A program made the translations under genes and the position numbers. From Corynebacterium sp. HMSC27B11 (lineage in GTDB: Bacteria; Actinomycetota; Actinomycetes; Mycobacteriales; Mycobacteriaceae): DNA of 64,000 nucleotides. Positions 36,851 to 46,307 of the stretch are shown one piece after another. Within the stretch, counting starts at the first letter, position 1. Each line of letters begins with the position of its first letter. The stretch covers positions 1 through 64,000 of the forward strand of contig NZ_KV823558.1 of the NCBI RefSeq assembly GCF_001815985.1. The letters are read 5' to 3'. The notes beneath the pieces were generated by a model, which saw only the letters and a program-made list of their open reading frames with translations, was not told where the DNA came from and did no database searches.

Positions 36851-37813
36851 ATGTCGGAAAGCCAGGATGCCCAGTTGTCTACCGGCGGTGACCCTCAGCC
36901 CACTGCGGACTCGGCAGGTGCGAGTGTGCTCAGTCCGGAAGAATTTTTTGCGCTAAGCGGCCCCCGCTGCGCGGTCCTGGGCAGCCCGGTGTCGCATTCG
37001 CTGTCCCCGGTGATCCACAAGGCTGGCTACCGGGCCATGGGCCTGGACCTGGATTACTACCGGGTGGAGGCGCCGGAGGCACGGGACATCCGGGTGATCG
37101 TTCAGGCGCAGGATCCGGACATCCGCGGATTGTCCGTCACTATGCCGGGCAAGGGCGCAGCACTCGAGCTGGCGGGGCTGGCGACGAAGCGGGCCGAGGA
37201 CATCGGCTCCGCCAACACGCTGGTGCCGCAGGAGGATGGCCGCTGGCTCGCGGATAACACCGACGTCGACGGTCTCACCGCCTGCCTGAACGCGGTGGCA
37301 GCCGAGCTCACCGAGCGCGATCCGGAACGAGGCGCACCCTTCGCCGGGCAGACGGCCGTCATTGTCGGTAACGGTGGCACCGCCCGCCCCGCCGTTGCTG
37401 CTGCAGCGGCTGCCGGATTCTCCGAGATTAACGTGGTCGCCCGTTCGGAGCGTGCGCTGAACCTGCAGGCACTCACCGAGTCGCTGGGCATGGAGTTTTC
37501 CTGGACCCGGTTCGATGCCCCGGAGCTGGGCCACGTGTGTGGCCAGGCTGCAGCGCTGATTTCGACGGTGCCGGAGGACGTCGCTGCGGAGTACGTGGAT
37601 GAGTTCTGTCGCGCTGAGTCTGTCATCGACGTGATCTACGATCCTTATCCGACCGCGCTGTTGGCTCAGGCCAAGCAGCAGGGGCTGCCAGTCTCCGATG
37701 GTCTGCAGATGCTCGCTGGCCAGGCGGAGGAGCAGTTCCGGCTGTTCACCGGCCAGCAGGCTCCCGAGGGACTATTCTTGGCCGAACTGCACCAGCACCT
37801 GGCGCTGGACTAA
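36851..37813 (+). CDS. aroE: Shikimate dehydrogenase
   Basis: A 320-residue NADPH-linked enzyme reducing 3-dehydroshikimate to shikimate. The substrate site GSPVSHSLSPVIHKAGY, the catalytic Lys in VTMPGKGAAL, DNTDVDGL and the nucleotide-binding GNGGTARPAVAA are visible. About 35 N-terminal residues are an extra low-complexity segment compared with typical 270-280-residue AroE; GGAGGAAGAGG precedes this ATG, so the extension is probably real. Confidence 0.94.
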   Translation: MSESQDAQLSTGGDPQPTADSAGASVLSPEEFFALSGPRCAVLGSPVSHSLSPVIHKAGYRAMGLDLDYYRVEAPEARDIRVIVQAQDPDIRGLSVTMPGKGAALELAGLATKRAEDIGSANTLVPQEDGRWLADNTDVDGLTACLNAVAAELTERDPERGAPFAGQTAVIVGNGGTARPAVAAAAAAGFSEINVVARSERALNLQALTESLGMEFSWTRFDAPELGHVCGQAAALISTVPEDVAAEYVDEFCRAESVIDVIYDPYPTALLAQAKQQGLPVSDGLQMLAGQAEEQFRLFTGQQAPEGLFLAELHQHLALD

Positions 37814-37930
37814 CTCGGAGCCTTATCTTCTCAGCGCAGGCGGGGAGGAGATTCCTGCGTGGGGACGAAGGGGGCTCTTTGGGGCAGGGGAGAAGACTCT
37901 AGGGGAGCAAGATTAAGGGGGGAGCCATCG

Positions 37931-38392
37931 GTGATGTGCGCTGTGCTTGCCACGCTTGGCGTGGCTGTGGCCTACCTGGGGGTCGTAGATTGGCGGCATC
38001 GTCGCATCCCCAACGCCGTGGTGCTCCCCAGCATCCTCTCTGCTGTTGTCGCGGCGTGTGTCTGGCAGCCTTCAGCACTCGTCGGGGGCGCGGTGTGGTG
38101 GCTATTGTTCAGCTTCTTCCACCAACGCTCTGTAAAGAACCGCCACGAGGGGAGCGGAGCTCCTGGCCAGTACTTCGGTGGCGGGGACGCCAAGTTTGCG
38201 GCGGTGTGTGGCATCCTTGCTGCCTGGCACGGAGTGGGGTGGGTGTTGCTCGCCATCGGCACTTCCGGCGTGCTCACGACTGGCGGGATACTGATCCAGG
38301 ATCGGGCCAGAAAGGCTCCACCCCATCGGCCCGTCGCCATGGGACCGGCAATGGTTCTGGGTACTCTGCTGGCCTTCGCAGTGTCCTTATAA
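37931..38392 (+). CDS. A24-family prepilin peptidase
   Basis: About 153 residues, all membrane helices and loops. The two catalytic aspartates of the type IV prepilin peptidase family are present in DWRHRRIPN and GGGDAKFA. It lacks the N-terminal methylase domain of PilD, as in TadV/CpaA-type enzymes. It would process pilin-like precursors at the cytoplasmic face. No pilin or tad genes are in the window; the gene sits between aroE and aroC, a position conserved in M. tuberculosis. Start could be GTG 37931 or ATG 37934. Confidence 0.88.
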   Translation: MMCAVLATLGVAVAYLGVVDWRHRRIPNAVVLPSILSAVVAACVWQPSALVGGAVWWLLFSFFHQRSVKNRHEGSGAPGQYFGGGDAKFAAVCGILAAWHGVGWVLLAIGTSGVLTTGGILIQDRARKAPPHRPVAMGPAMVLGTLLAFAVSL

Positions 38393-38425
38393 TTGTTCGA
38401 TAGCTCACATAGTAGACTTGTCGGC

Positions 38426-39628
38426 ATGCTTCGATGGACTACTGCTGGTGAATCCCATGGCCAGGCGCTGATTGCGCTGGTGGAAAACCTCCCCGCTGGG
38501 CTGAGCGTGACTCGCGAGGATGTCGCGGAACAGCTCGCCCGCCGTCGCCTCGGCTATGGTCGCGGCGCCCGGATGAAGTTTGAGGCGGACGAGCTGACCT
38601 TCGTCTCTGGCGTCCGACACGGCAAGACCCTCGGCAGCCCGGTGGCCGTCATGATTGGCAACACCGAGTGGCCGAAGTGGACCACCATCATGTCCGCCGA
38701 CCCGGTTGATCTGGAGGACCCGGAGGTAGCCAAGGCGATGGCCTCCGGTCGCGGGGCAAAACTCACCCGCCCGCGCCCGGGCCACGCGGACTTCGCCGGC
38801 ATGCTGAAGTACGACCACGACGAGGCCCGCCCGATCCTGGAGCGTGCCTCTGCCCGCGAGACCGCTGCCCGCGTCGCCGCCGCCACCTTCGCCCGCGCCC
38901 TGCTGCGCGAGGTACTGGGAGTGGAGGTCTTCAGCCACGTCGTCTCGATCGGTCGTAGCGAGCCCTATACCGGCCCCACCCCGAGTTTCTCCGACTTGGA
39001 AGCTATCGACGCCTCCCCGGTGCGTGCCTTCGATAAGGCCTCGGAGGACGCGATGGTCGAGGAGATCAAGGCGGCCAAGAAGAGCGGCGACACCCTCGGC
39101 GGCATCGTGGAGGTCGTGGTCAAGGGTCTGCCGATCGGCTTAGGCTCCCACACATCCGGTGACGCTCGCCTCGACGCCCAGTTGGCCTCCGCCGTCATGG
39201 GGATCCAGGCCATCAAAGGGGTCGAGATCGGCGACGGCTTCGAGGAGGCCCGCCGCCGCGGCTCCGAAGCCCACGACGAGATGGTGCGCGAAGACGGGGA
39301 GATCACCCGACTGAGCAACCGCGCTGGCGGGATCGAGGGCGGCATGACCAACGGTGAGGACGTCATCGTCCGCGCCGCGATGAAGCCGATCAGCACGGTC
39401 CCGCGCGCCCTACGCACCGTCGACATGGCCACCGGAGAGGCCGCGACCGGCATCCACCAGCGCTCCGACGTCGTCGCCGTCCCCGCAGCAGGAGTCGTCG
39501 CCGAGGCGATGGTCGCCCTCGTGCTGGCTCGGGCCACCGTTGAGAAGTTCGGGGGCGATTCCCTCGCCGAGATGAAGCGCAACGTGGCCGCTTATCAGCA
39601 GCAGGTCGCCGAGCGGCTGGATTTCTAA
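38426..39628 (+). CDS. aroC: Chorismate synthase
   Basis: A 400-residue FMN-dependent enzyme converting EPSP to chorismate. The N-terminus [12 protein letters not shown], the signature [25 protein letters not shown] and GGMTNGEDV are intact. ATG 38426 gives the canonical start; 11 in-frame residues upstream overlap the region right after the prepilin peptidase and are unlikely coding. First of aroCKBQ. Confidence 0.97.
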   Translation: MLRWTTAGESHGQALIALVENLPAGLSVTREDVAEQLARRRLGYGRGARMKFEADELTFVSGVRHGKTLGSPVAVMIGNTEWPKWTTIMSADPVDLEDPEVAKAMASGRGAKLTRPRPGHADFAGMLKYDHDEARPILERASARETAARVAAATFARALLREVLGVEVFSHVVSIGRSEPYTGPTPSFSDLEAIDASPVRAFDKASEDAMVEEIKAAKKSGDTLGGIVEVVVKGLPIGLGSHTSGDARLDAQLASAVMGIQAIKGVEIGDGFEEARRRGSEAHDEMVREDGEITRLSNRAGGIEGGMTNGEDVIVRAAMKPISTVPRALRTVDMATGEAATGIHQRSDVVAVPAAGVVAEAMVALVLARATVEKFGGDSLAEMKRNVAAYQQQVAERLDF

Positions 39629-39659
39629 CCAACCCGCGGACAAGGAGGCTTCGCGAAAG

Positions 39660-40229
39660 ATGACTCGACCAGGGCAATCCACACCGGTTAACGCGCAGCA
39701 CACGGCACCTGGGCAGCGCCCCAAGGTTGTGCTCGCTGGGTTGCCGGGCGCGGGTAAATCCACGATGGGCCGGCGCATCGGGCATGCCCTCCACCTGCCC
39801 GTCATCGATACCGATGAGCTCATCGCCGAACGCTTCAACAAGCCCTGCGGCGACGTGCTGCGGGAGCTCGGCGAGGAGCAATTCCGCGCTGCTGAGGAGG
39901 AAGCCGTCGCTCAGGCACTGCAGACTAACGCGGTGGTGTCCCTGGGCGGGGGAGCTGTGAAGAGCGCGAAGACCCGCGAGGCCCTCATGAACCACCAAGT
40001 CGTCTACCTCTATGTAGACGTCGCTGAGGGCGTGCGCCGTACCTCCGGGAACAAAACCCGCCCGCTGCTGGACGTCCCCAACCCTGAAGAGGTCTATCAG
40101 CGACTCTACGACGAGCGCCACGAGCTCTATGAAGAGGTCGCGAGCTTCCGCATCCGCTCCGGCAACCACGACCCGCAGCGGACAGTGACTGCCATCCTGC
40201 AGTACCTCGAAGACGCGGAACAGCTCTAG
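39660..40229 (+). CDS. aroK: Shikimate kinase
   Basis: A 189-residue P-loop kinase phosphorylating shikimate. Walker A GLPGAGKST, the shikimate-site DTDELIAERF and SLGGGAV, and the lid region RPLLD are visible. A 20-residue Thr/Pro/Gln-rich N-terminus precedes the P-loop. GGACAAGGAGG lies upstream of the ATG. Confidence 0.95.
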   Translation: MTRPGQSTPVNAQHTAPGQRPKVVLAGLPGAGKSTMGRRIGHALHLPVIDTDELIAERFNKPCGDVLRELGEEQFRAAEEEAVAQALQTNAVVSLGGGAVKSAKTREALMNHQVVYLYVDVAEGVRRTSGNKTRPLLDVPNPEEVYQRLYDERHELYEEVASFRIRSGNHDPQRTVTAILQYLEDAEQL

Positions 40230-40315
40230 GAGACATCACTGGGCCGTTCACCCAAGGCACTGCCACCACGGCCGACCACCAAACCACCACAGCAATAGAG
40301 AAAGAATGTGACAGC

Positions 40316-41425
40316 GTGACAACGCCTTACTCCGCGCAGCACCCCACCCCAACGCGCATCGACGTGCGCACCGCTTCGCCGTACCCGGTCCTCATCAGCC
40401 GCGGCATCGAGACGATGATCCCGCCGATGCTCGAGGCCACCGAGGGCGCCGGCACCTTCCTGATCATCCACCAGCCGGCCCTGGCTGAGCGCGCAGCCCA
40501 TGTCGCGAAGTTGCTGGAGGCCGAGGGCAAGGTCGCCGAGCTGCTGGAGATCTCCGACGCTGAGGACGGCAAGACTATTGCATCAGCCGAGCGTTGCTGG
40601 GATCGCTGCGCGGATGCCGGGCTGACGCGCCAGGACTGCATCGTCTCCGTGGGCGGTGGCGCTGCCACCGACCTCGCCGGGTTCATCGCCGCCACCTGGA
40701 TGCGCGGTATCCGCGTGGCACACGTCCCGACCTCCTTGCTCGGGATGGTCGACGCCGCGGTGGGCGGCAAGACGGGGATCAACACCACCCGGGGTAAGAA
40801 CCTCGTCGGTGCTTTCCACGAACCGGCCGCGGTCCTCATCGACCTGGACACCCTCAAAGATCTGCCTCGCGAGGAGCTCATCGCTGGCTCCGCGGAGATC
40901 ATCAAGGCAGGTTTCATCCGTGACGAGCGCATCATCGAGATCTACGAGGAGGACCCGGTCGAGGCGCTGAACCCCGCCGGTGATGTACTCCCGGAGCTGA
41001 TCGAGCGGGCGATCAAGGTCAAGGCAGAGGTGGTGGCCCAGGACCTCAAGGAGTCCTATATCCGGGAGATCCTCAACTACGGGCACACCTTCTGCCACGC
41101 GGTCGAGCAGCAGGAGAACTACCGCTGGCGTCACGGTCAGGCCGTGGGCGTGGGCATGATGTTCGAGGCTGAGCTGGCCAAGGCCGCCGGTCTCATCGAC
41201 CAGGAGCTCGTGGACCGGCACCGGAACATCCTGCGCAGCGTTGGGTTGGCGACGACCTATCAGCACTCCGATTTCGACACCCTCATTGAGGTCATGGGGC
41301 GGGATAAGAAGAATAAGCAGGGCAAGATTCGCTTCGTCGTCCTCGAGGGACTGGCGAAACCAACTCGGCTCGAGTCCCCGAGCAGGGAACACCTGGACGC
41401 AGCATGGGAGGCGATTTCGCAGTGA
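40316..41425 (+). CDS. aroB: 3-dehydroquinate synthase
   Basis: A 369-residue NAD- and zinc-dependent enzyme making 3-dehydroquinate from DAHP. NAD site [11 protein letters not shown], substrate region [18 protein letters not shown], and zinc ligands in [15 protein letters not shown] and WRHGQAV are present. The start is GTG. Its stop overlaps the aroQ start (GTGA). Confidence 0.96.
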   Translation: MTTPYSAQHPTPTRIDVRTASPYPVLISRGIETMIPPMLEATEGAGTFLIIHQPALAERAAHVAKLLEAEGKVAELLEISDAEDGKTIASAERCWDRCADAGLTRQDCIVSVGGGAATDLAGFIAATWMRGIRVAHVPTSLLGMVDAAVGGKTGINTTRGKNLVGAFHEPAAVLIDLDTLKDLPREELIAGSAEIIKAGFIRDERIIEIYEEDPVEALNPAGDVLPELIERAIKVKAEVVAQDLKESYIREILNYGHTFCHAVEQQENYRWRHGQAVGVGMMFEAELAKAAGLIDQELVDRHRNILRSVGLATTYQHSDFDTLIEVMGRDKKNKQGKIRFVVLEGLAKPTRLESPSREHLDAAWEAISQ

Positions 41426-41874
41426 CCGCACAGGAACAGCAGCTGACGGTGAGCGTGCTCAACGGCCCGAACCTCAACCGGCTGGGCAAGCGCCAGCCGG
41501 AGGTCTACGGGGCGACGACGCTGGCCGACGTCGAGGCCCTCATCGCCGATGAGGCGGCACGCCTGGGTGTGGCGGTGGAGTTCTTCCAGAGCAACCACGA
41601 AGGCGAGATGCTCGACCGCATCCACGCGGCAGCTGACCAGGGGCACGCGGTGATCATCAACCCGGGCGGCTGGACGCACACTTCTGTGGCGCTGCGCGAC
41701 GCTCTCGCGGAGGTCGCCGACGGCCAGGGCTTCGTGGAGGTCCACATCTCCAACGTCCACGCCCGCGAGCCCTTCCGTCACCACAGCTACCTCAGCCCCA
41801 TTGCCCGCGGCGTGATCGCTGGCTTGGGGATCGAGGGATACCTGGCGGCCCTGCGTTACCTCGCGCAGAGCTAG
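41422..41874 (+). CDS. aroQ: 3-dehydroquinate dehydratase, type II
   Basis: A 150-residue dodecameric dehydratase. [17 protein letters not shown] contains the catalytic Arg and Tyr loop, and [17 protein letters not shown] and [12 protein letters not shown] are further signatures. The GTG at 41422 gives a 4-nt overlap with aroB and is preferred to ATG 41404. This is the pathway step after aroB. Confidence 0.95.
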   Translation: MTAQEQQLTVSVLNGPNLNRLGKRQPEVYGATTLADVEALIADEAARLGVAVEFFQSNHEGEMLDRIHAAADQGHAVIINPGGWTHTSVALRDALAEVADGQGFVEVHISNVHAREPFRHHSYLSPIARGVIAGLGIEGYLAALRYLAQS

Positions 41875-42015
41875 CACCGCCGACGTCTTTGAGGGCGGGG
41901 TCGGGCTCAACGCTCCGCGCAATGACCCGCGCCCGCGAGTGTGGACGCCCAGGGGAGTAGCGTGGGGGTGATTGAACCCAGCATGGGGGAAAACAACGAT
42001 CGAAGGAGAGCGCGA

Positions 42016-43101
42016 ATGAACCAGACTCAGCGATACGCCGAGCGCCGCAACAAGCTTGCCGCACGCCTACAGGAGCGCGACCTGCCGGGCCTTCTGGTCA
42101 CTGACCTGAAGAACGTTCGCTACCTCACCGGTTTCAGTGGCTCCAATGCGGTGTACCTGCAGCGGCCGGACGGCCGGGGCGTGCTCGGCACCGATGGCCG
42201 ATACGCCACCCAGGTGGAGATCGAGACCGGCCAGCCAGAGGATGTCGAGCTCCTCATCGACAATAAGCTGCTCGAGCAAGTCCCGGAGCGGGCTCAGGTC
42301 ACCGGCTTTGCCGTGGAGTCCAGCCTGAGCATCGGCGAAGCGAAGAAGCTTGCCGCGGACGGGCCGCTGCCGGAGGTGGCGGCCGGCATCGTCGAGGAGC
42401 TTCGCTTGGTCAAGGACAGCGCGGAGATCGCCGCCCTCGAGGCAGCCGGGGAGCTCGCGGATTCGGTGTGGCAGGAATTCCTCGACGAAGGCGGAATCCG
42501 CGAGGGCCGCACTGAAATCGAGGCCGCAGCGGACCTGGAGTACCGCCTGCGCAAGGCCGGTGCCGAAGCACTGAGCTTCGATACCATCCTGGCGTCGGGA
42601 GTCAACGCCACCAAGCCGCACGCCGGTGTCTCCCGCGACCCGATCGTGCCCGGTCTGGTCACCGTCGATTTCGGCATCTACCTGGACGGTTACGCCTCCG
42701 ACCAGACACGCACCGTCTGCGTGGGGGAGCCGGACGAGCTCTCCGCCACCCTCTACGACGTCGTCCTGCGCTCGCAGCGGGCTGGTGCCGCGGCCGTCGC
42801 CCCGGGAACCGCTCTGTTTGATATCGATAAGACCTGCCGGGACATCATCACCGATGCGGGCTACGGCGAGTACTTCGTGCACTCGACGGGCCACGGCGTG
42901 GGCCTTGACGTCCACGAAGCGCCGTCGGCGAACTCCCGGGTCGACCGATCAGTAACGCTTGCTGAGGGGATGACGCTGACCGTGGAGCCAGGGATCTACA
43001 TCCCGGGCAAGACCGGCCTGCGCATCGAAAACACCTACGTGGTCACGGCCGACGGGGCGAAGAGCTGCAACGCCTCCAGCACTGATCTGCGCATCGTTTA
43101 A
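42016..43101 (+). CDS. pepQ: M24-family aminopeptidase (Xaa-Pro peptidase)
   Basis: A 361-residue cytoplasmic peptidase with an N-terminal creatinase-like domain and a C-terminal pita-bread domain. The five metal ligands are visible: VDFGIYLDGYASD (two Asp), HSTGHGVGLDVHE (His), TVEPGIY (Glu) and RIENTYVV (Glu). GAAGGAGAGCGCG precedes ATG 42016. It lies between aroQ and efp, as in mycobacteria. Confidence 0.94.
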   Translation: MNQTQRYAERRNKLAARLQERDLPGLLVTDLKNVRYLTGFSGSNAVYLQRPDGRGVLGTDGRYATQVEIETGQPEDVELLIDNKLLEQVPERAQVTGFAVESSLSIGEAKKLAADGPLPEVAAGIVEELRLVKDSAEIAALEAAGELADSVWQEFLDEGGIREGRTEIEAAADLEYRLRKAGAEALSFDTILASGVNATKPHAGVSRDPIVPGLVTVDFGIYLDGYASDQTRTVCVGEPDELSATLYDVVLRSQRAGAAAVAPGTALFDIDKTCRDIITDAGYGEYFVHSTGHGVGLDVHEAPSANSRVDRSVTLAEGMTLTVEPGIYIPGKTGLRIENTYVVTADGAKSCNASSTDLRIV

Positions 43102-43125
43102 GGTGTTAGAATAAGTCGAACGAGA

Positions 43126-43145
43126 ACGCCCGAGACCTCGGGCGT
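43126..43145 (+). terminator. Tight hairpin in efp leader
   Basis: ACGCCCGAG (43126-43134) pairs with CTCGGGCGT (43137-43145), a perfect 20-bp palindromic arm pair separated by only two bases. No T-tract follows. TAGAAT (43107-43112) upstream is a candidate efp -10, so the hairpin may sit in the efp leader and not terminate pepQ. Confidence 0.5.
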
Positions 43146-43192
43146 CGACGTGCGCGCAAAAAATCTCAACGAGAATAGAGGAGCCTGAACTA

Positions 43193-43756
43193 GTGGCAAC
43201 CACTGCAGATTTCAAAAACGGTATGGTCCTGATGATCGACGGCAAGCTGCAACAGATCGTGGAGTTCCAGCACGTCAAGCCAGGTAAGGGCCCGGCGTTT
43301 GTGCGTACGAAGCTCAAGGACGTCGTCTCCGGCAAGACCGTGGACAAGACCTTCAACGCAGGTGTGAAGGTCGAGCAGGCCACCGTCGACCGCCGCGACA
43401 TGACCTACCTGTACAACGACGGCTCCGCCTACGTCCTCATGGACGACAAGACCTTCGACCAGGTCGAGCTGCAGCCGGAGCTCATGGGTGACGGCGCGAA
43501 GTTCCTGCTGGAGAACTCCCGCGTCAACGTTTCCTTCCACGACGGCCAGGCGCTGTTCGCTGAGCTGCCGGCCAACGTTGACCTCAAGATCAAGCACACC
43601 GATCCGGGCCTGCAGGGCGACCGCTCTACCGGTGGCTCCAAGCCAGCCACCCTGGAGACCGGTGCCGAGATCCAGGTGCCGCTGTTCATCGAGACCGGCA
43701 ACGTCGTCAAGGTGGACACCCGCACCGGCGAGTACCTGTCCCGCGTCACCCAGTAA
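43193..43756 (+). CDS. efp: Translation elongation factor P
   Basis: A 187-residue factor that rescues ribosomes at polyproline stretches. Three beta-barrel domains; the loop KPGKGPAF carries Lys where other bacteria modify EF-P, and the C-terminus has the signature [25 protein letters not shown]. No modification genes (epmA, earP, ymfI) are in the window. GTG start with GAGGAGCC upstream. Confidence 0.97.
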   Translation: MATTADFKNGMVLMIDGKLQQIVEFQHVKPGKGPAFVRTKLKDVVSGKTVDKTFNAGVKVEQATVDRRDMTYLYNDGSAYVLMDDKTFDQVELQPELMGDGAKFLLENSRVNVSFHDGQALFAELPANVDLKIKHTDPGLQGDRSTGGSKPATLETGAEIQVPLFIETGNVVKVDTRTGEYLSRVTQ

Positions 43757-43781
43757 CACCCCAGGAGCCTGATACTTCCTC

Positions 43782-44528
43782 ATGGTTGAACCACAGTCGC
43801 CGTCGCCATCCTCGCGCCCCGAAAGCCAGAACCCGCAGTCTGCGGGGGAGGGCAAAGGCTCGAAGGATGAGCGTTCGGCTGCGCGTTTCAAGCGGCGTGG
43901 TGCGCGCTATAAGGCCCGCCGCCGTGCCGTGGACATCCTCTTCGAGGCGGAGTTCCGCGACATCGACCCGGTCGACATCATGGAAGAGCGCGCGGAGCTA
44001 GCTAAGGATCAGGAAAACCAGATCAAGCCGATCCCGGAGTACACCTCTCAGATCGTGCCCGGCGTGGCAAGCAACCTCGACGCGATCGACGACGCCATCG
44101 CCGTGCACCTCACCAGCGATTGGACCCTGGATCGCATCCCCGCCGTGGACCGCGCGGTCATGCGCGTGGCGGCGTGGGAACTGATGTTTAACCCGGACGT
44201 TCCGCACCGCGTTGCCCTGTCCGAGGGGATCGAACTTGCCAGCGAGTACTCCCACGTCAAGGCCCCGGACTACGTCAACGCTGTGCTCGACGGCGTGGCC
44301 ACAGACGCGGACGCCGCGATGGCTGACCGTCTGGCCACCCAGCGCGTGCAGGAACAGTCGGGGTCCGAGGAGGGCTCTGCTCCTGCCCCGGCAGATATCG
44401 AGGCGCTGGTTGATTCTGTGATCGCAGACCCCACCGAGCAGGTGGGGGACGGCGCCGCAGAAGAGACCGAAGACGGCCAGGCGGGGGTTGGCGAAGACAC
44501 CGCCGCTGACGGCCAGAACTCCGTCTAA
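43782..44528 (+). CDS. nusB: Transcription antitermination factor NusB, extended
   Basis: A 248-residue protein, far longer than the usual 140-160. The NusB helical fold occupies about residues 35-180 ([40 protein letters not shown]). It is preceded by a Pro/Ser-rich basic tail and followed by an acidic, probably disordered C-terminal tail of about 65 residues. It joins NusE in rRNA antitermination. It starts 25 nt after efp. Confidence 0.95.
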   Translation: MVEPQSPSPSSRPESQNPQSAGEGKGSKDERSAARFKRRGARYKARRRAVDILFEAEFRDIDPVDIMEERAELAKDQENQIKPIPEYTSQIVPGVASNLDAIDDAIAVHLTSDWTLDRIPAVDRAVMRVAAWELMFNPDVPHRVALSEGIELASEYSHVKAPDYVNAVLDGVATDADAAMADRLATQRVQEQSGSEEGSAPAPADIEALVDSVIADPTEQVGDGAAEETEDGQAGVGEDTAADGQNSV

Positions 44529-44588
44529 AAAGCGAGGTTCTTCAGTCGCGGCATCGTGTCGGCGAATGAGTAAATCGCACCCATCTAA

Positions 44589-44613
44589 CCCCGGTTGCCC
44601 CGCGCAGCCGGGG
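44589..44613 (+). terminator. GC hairpin after nusB
   Basis: CCCCGG (44589-44594) pairs with CCGGGG (44608-44613) around a 13-nt loop. There is no T-tract, so termination of nusB here is only suspected. A possible extended -10 (TGC-TATCGT, 44625-44633) for the pyr operon follows. Confidence 0.4.
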
Positions 44614-44638
44614 GTAGTGCTTTGTGCTATCGTTCACA

Positions 44639-44700
44639 TGAAAGGTTTTCTTTCAGAGGCATCCTTTAACAGACCGCACAGAGAGGCGGGAAAGGAGGTC
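44639..44700 (+). promoter_or_regulatory. PyrR-binding leader that sequesters the pyrR Shine-Dalgarno
   Basis: The leader holds a hairpin with stem CCGC/GCGG (44674-44677, 44686-44689) and loop ACAGAGAG, matching the PyrR recognition core. Its lower stem pairs TCCTTT (44662-44667) with AAAGGA (44691-44696), which is the Shine-Dalgarno of pyrR. An earlier AAAGG (44641-44645) can pair with the same CCTTT and free the ribosome site. This fits translational repression by PyrR-UMP, as described for mycobacteria. Confidence 0.8.
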
Positions 44701-44703
44701 ACG

Positions 44704-45339
44704 ATGAATCCGACAGTCGATCAGCACTCCGTGGTTCTGCTGAACCCGGACGATGTCAATCGCACGGTCGCACGCATCGCGCACCAAATCATTGAGAAGA
44801 CGGCTCTAGACAGCGGATCCGCCCGGCGGGTCGTGGTTTTGGGTATTCCGTCTGGGGGAGTGCCGCTCGCGGAGCGGCTGCAGAAAAAGATCAGCGAATT
44901 CAGTGGCGTGGATGTGTTCCAAGGCTCGCTGGATATCACGCTGTACCGGGACGATCTGGGGCGCGGCCCGCACCGTGCGCTCAAGCCCACGATCATCCCG
45001 GACGAGGGGATCGACGGCGCAACCGTCATCTTGGTCGACGACGTCCTGTTTTCGGGCCGCACCATCCGCGCCGCGTTGGACGCCCTCCGGGATCTCGGCC
45101 GTCCCGATACCGTCCAGCTGGCCGTCCTGATTGACCGCGGTCACCGGCAGCTGCCGATTCGCGCCGATTACGTGGGCAAGAACATTCCGACGGCAGCCTC
45201 CGAGGACGTCACCGTCGCTCTCCACGAGCTCGACGGCCGCGACGAGGTCACCCTGACCCGGTCGACCACACCCGCCGACCAGCAACCAGCGAATCAGGGC
45301 GGGCAGGTACCGTCCGCCGCAGACAAGGGGCGTGCGTAG
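44704..45339 (+). CDS. pyrR: Pyrimidine operon regulator / uracil phosphoribosyltransferase PyrR
   Basis: A 211-residue PRTase-fold RNA-binding regulator. The PRPP loop is [18 protein letters not shown], and [23 protein letters not shown] and [20 protein letters not shown] are family signatures. It senses UMP/PRPP and binds the leader just upstream. The C-terminal 30 residues are an extra low-complexity tail. ATG 44704 follows AAAGGAGG; earlier in-frame sequence crosses the leader and is non-coding. It overlaps pyrB by one base. Confidence 0.95.
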   Translation: MNPTVDQHSVVLLNPDDVNRTVARIAHQIIEKTALDSGSARRVVVLGIPSGGVPLAERLQKKISEFSGVDVFQGSLDITLYRDDLGRGPHRALKPTIIPDEGIDGATVILVDDVLFSGRTIRAALDALRDLGRPDTVQLAVLIDRGHRQLPIRADYVGKNIPTAASEDVTVALHELDGRDEVTLTRSTTPADQQPANQGGQVPSAADKGRA

Positions 45340-46283
45340 TGAAGAACCTGCTCAGCATTTCCGATCTCACTCCGAATGAGATTGTGAGCATCATGGACGA
45401 GGCGGACCGCTTCGCCGAGGCGCTGAAGGGCCGCGAGGTCAAGAAGCTGCCCACCCTGCGGGGGCGCACCGTGTTCACGATGTTCTACGAAAACTCCACC
45501 CGCACCCGGGCCAGCTTCGAGACGGCGGGGAAGTGGATGAGCGCGGACGTTATCAACATTTCCGCGTCCTCCTCGAGCGTGAAGAAGGGCGAGTCCCTCC
45601 GGGACACGGCACTGACGCTGAAGTCCATCGGCGCCGACGCACTGGTCATGCGCCATCCGTCCTCCGGGGCGGCGCAGCACGTTGCCAACTTCATCGGCGA
45701 TACCGCGGTCATCAACGCCGGAGATGGCTCCAACCAGCACCCCACCCAGGCGCTGCTCGACGCCACGACGCTGCGCCGCCAACGGGGCGATCTGTCGGGG
45801 CAGCACGTCGTGATCGTCGGTGACATCCTGCACTCCCGCGTCGCCCGCTCCAACGCGCAGCTGCTCAATGCCCTCGGCGCGGATGTCACCTTCGTCGCAC
45901 CTCCGACGCTGCTGCCGATCGGGGTGGAGAACTGGGGCGTGCGCGTGAGCCACGATCTTGACGCGGACCTGCCGAGTGCCGACGCGGTCATGATGCTGCG
46001 GGTCCAGGCGGAGCGCATGAACGGTGGTTTCTTCCCCTCGCACCGCGAGTACGCCACCCGATACGGGCTGTCCGAGGCCCGCCACGCCATGTTGAAGCCG
46101 GACGCGGTTGTGATGCACCCAGGCCCGATGCTGCGCGGCATGGAGATCAACTACAGCGTCGCGGACGCCCCGAACACCGTCGTGCTCCAGCAGGTCACTG
46201 CCGGTGTTCACGTCCGCATGGCGATCCTCTTCCAGCTGCTGATCGGCGGCCACTCGGCCTCCGAGACCGAGACAGACGCTTAA
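45339..46283 (+). CDS. pyrB: Aspartate carbamoyltransferase catalytic chain
   Basis: A 314-residue enzyme joining carbamoyl phosphate and aspartate. The carbamoyl-phosphate loop STRTRASFE, the MRHPSSGA segment, HPTQALLD and MLRVQAERM are present. No pyrI regulatory chain is present, as is usual in actinobacteria. The GTG start overlaps the last base of the pyrR stop. Confidence 0.97.
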   Translation: MKNLLSISDLTPNEIVSIMDEADRFAEALKGREVKKLPTLRGRTVFTMFYENSTRTRASFETAGKWMSADVINISASSSSVKKGESLRDTALTLKSIGADALVMRHPSSGAAQHVANFIGDTAVINAGDGSNQHPTQALLDATTLRRQRGDLSGQHVVIVGDILHSRVARSNAQLLNALGADVTFVAPPTLLPIGVENWGVRVSHDLDADLPSADAVMMLRVQAERMNGGFFPSHREYATRYGLSEARHAMLKPDAVVMHPGPMLRGMEINYSVADAPNTVVLQQVTAGVHVRMAILFQLLIGGHSASETETDA

Positions 46284-46307
46284 GGCCAGAAAGGATAAGC
46301 GATTTTT

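Noticed and set aside
37931-38392. The prepilin peptidase gene as a horizontally acquired insertion in the aro cluster.
   Set aside because: An orthologue sits at the same place in M. tuberculosis and base composition is like its neighbours, so it is ancestral.
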